Below, one piece after another: positions 41,666-43,052 of a DNA stretch of 43,052 bases (its first letter is position 1; each line of letters opens with the position of its first letter). The notes under the pieces are model-generated. The model had not been told where the DNA came from. It worked only from the letters and a program-made list of their open reading frames with translations, and searched no databases. The position numbers and the translations under genes were made by a program. Origin of the DNA: DASWIP01 sp036397635 (GTDB taxonomy: Bacteria; Actinomycetota; AC-67); contig DASWIP010000137.1 of NCBI GenBank assembly GCA_036397635.1, positions 1 through 43,052 on the forward strand. Direction: 5' to 3'.

Positions 41666-43052
<1,387 letters not shown>

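Overview
The window is one continuous stretch of a high-GC bacterial chromosome. It is most likely from a deep-branching or uncultured actinobacterium (Actinomycetota). The evidence is the mihF-gmk-rpoZ-coaBC-metK-priA order, a cysteine-free PriA without helicase motifs, the run def-fmt-rpe-ribD-ribE-ribBA-ribH, the run infC-rpmI-rplT-methyltransferase-pheST-argCJBDFRGH, and tyrS. From memory this is the same order as a condensed Mycobacterium tuberculosis segment running from carB to tyrS. It is not a textbook actinobacterium: the pyrimidine genes are of the pyrK/pyrD (class 1B) and short pyrF type.

Layout. 1-4750: pyrimidine genes, starting inside carB, then pyrK, pyrD, pyrF, pyrE. 4808-10723: mihF, gmk, rpoZ, coaBC, metK, priA, def, a core replication, transcription and cofactor run. 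10729-13406: fmt, rpe and a receiver plus GGDEF-like regulator. 13446-17141: a complete riboflavin set (ribD, ribE, ribBA, ribH). 17213-18406: hisG and a cold-shock gene. 18426-19725: infC-rpmI-rplT behind a promoter and a leader RNA with an attenuator-like structure. 19799-25018: a degenerate SPOUT methyltransferase, a PAS histidine kinase, pheS, pheT. 25024-34029: the arginine operon argC-J-B-D-F-R-G-H behind a promoter that carries an ARG-box-like palindrome. A membrane cytochrome c and a lone receiver protein are inserted between argD and argF with stop/start overlaps at every junction. 34057-36436: polX and a 3-methyladenine DNA glycosylase. 36414-38864 (minus): a penicillin-binding protein with PASTA domains. 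38865-39231: a gene remnant, a strong palindrome and the tyrS promoter. 39232-40515: tyrS. 40491-41312 (minus): a secreted CAP-domain protein. 41313-41665: a complex non-coding region. 41666-43052: the 5' part of 23S rRNA.

The genes are tightly packed. Most junctions inside operons are ATGA or GTGA overlaps, so translational coupling is the rule. Several transcription units start with a -10 hexamer 6-10 bases before the start codon and no Shine-Dalgarno sequence, which suggests leaderless mRNAs (rpe, ribD, hisG, polX, tyrS).

The observations most worth following are these. (1) The infC leader has mutually exclusive hairpins, a 28-codon leader ORF and a probable AUC start for IF3. (2) The 23S gene has its own consensus promoter, no 16S gene upstream, and a perfect intrinsic terminator between promoter and gene, which leaves a structured candidate small RNA of about 139 nt. 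(3) The cytochrome c and receiver pair is built into the arginine operon. (4) Riboflavin synthase carries a histone-like basic tail. No tRNA, CRISPR array, insertion sequence or prophage was seen.
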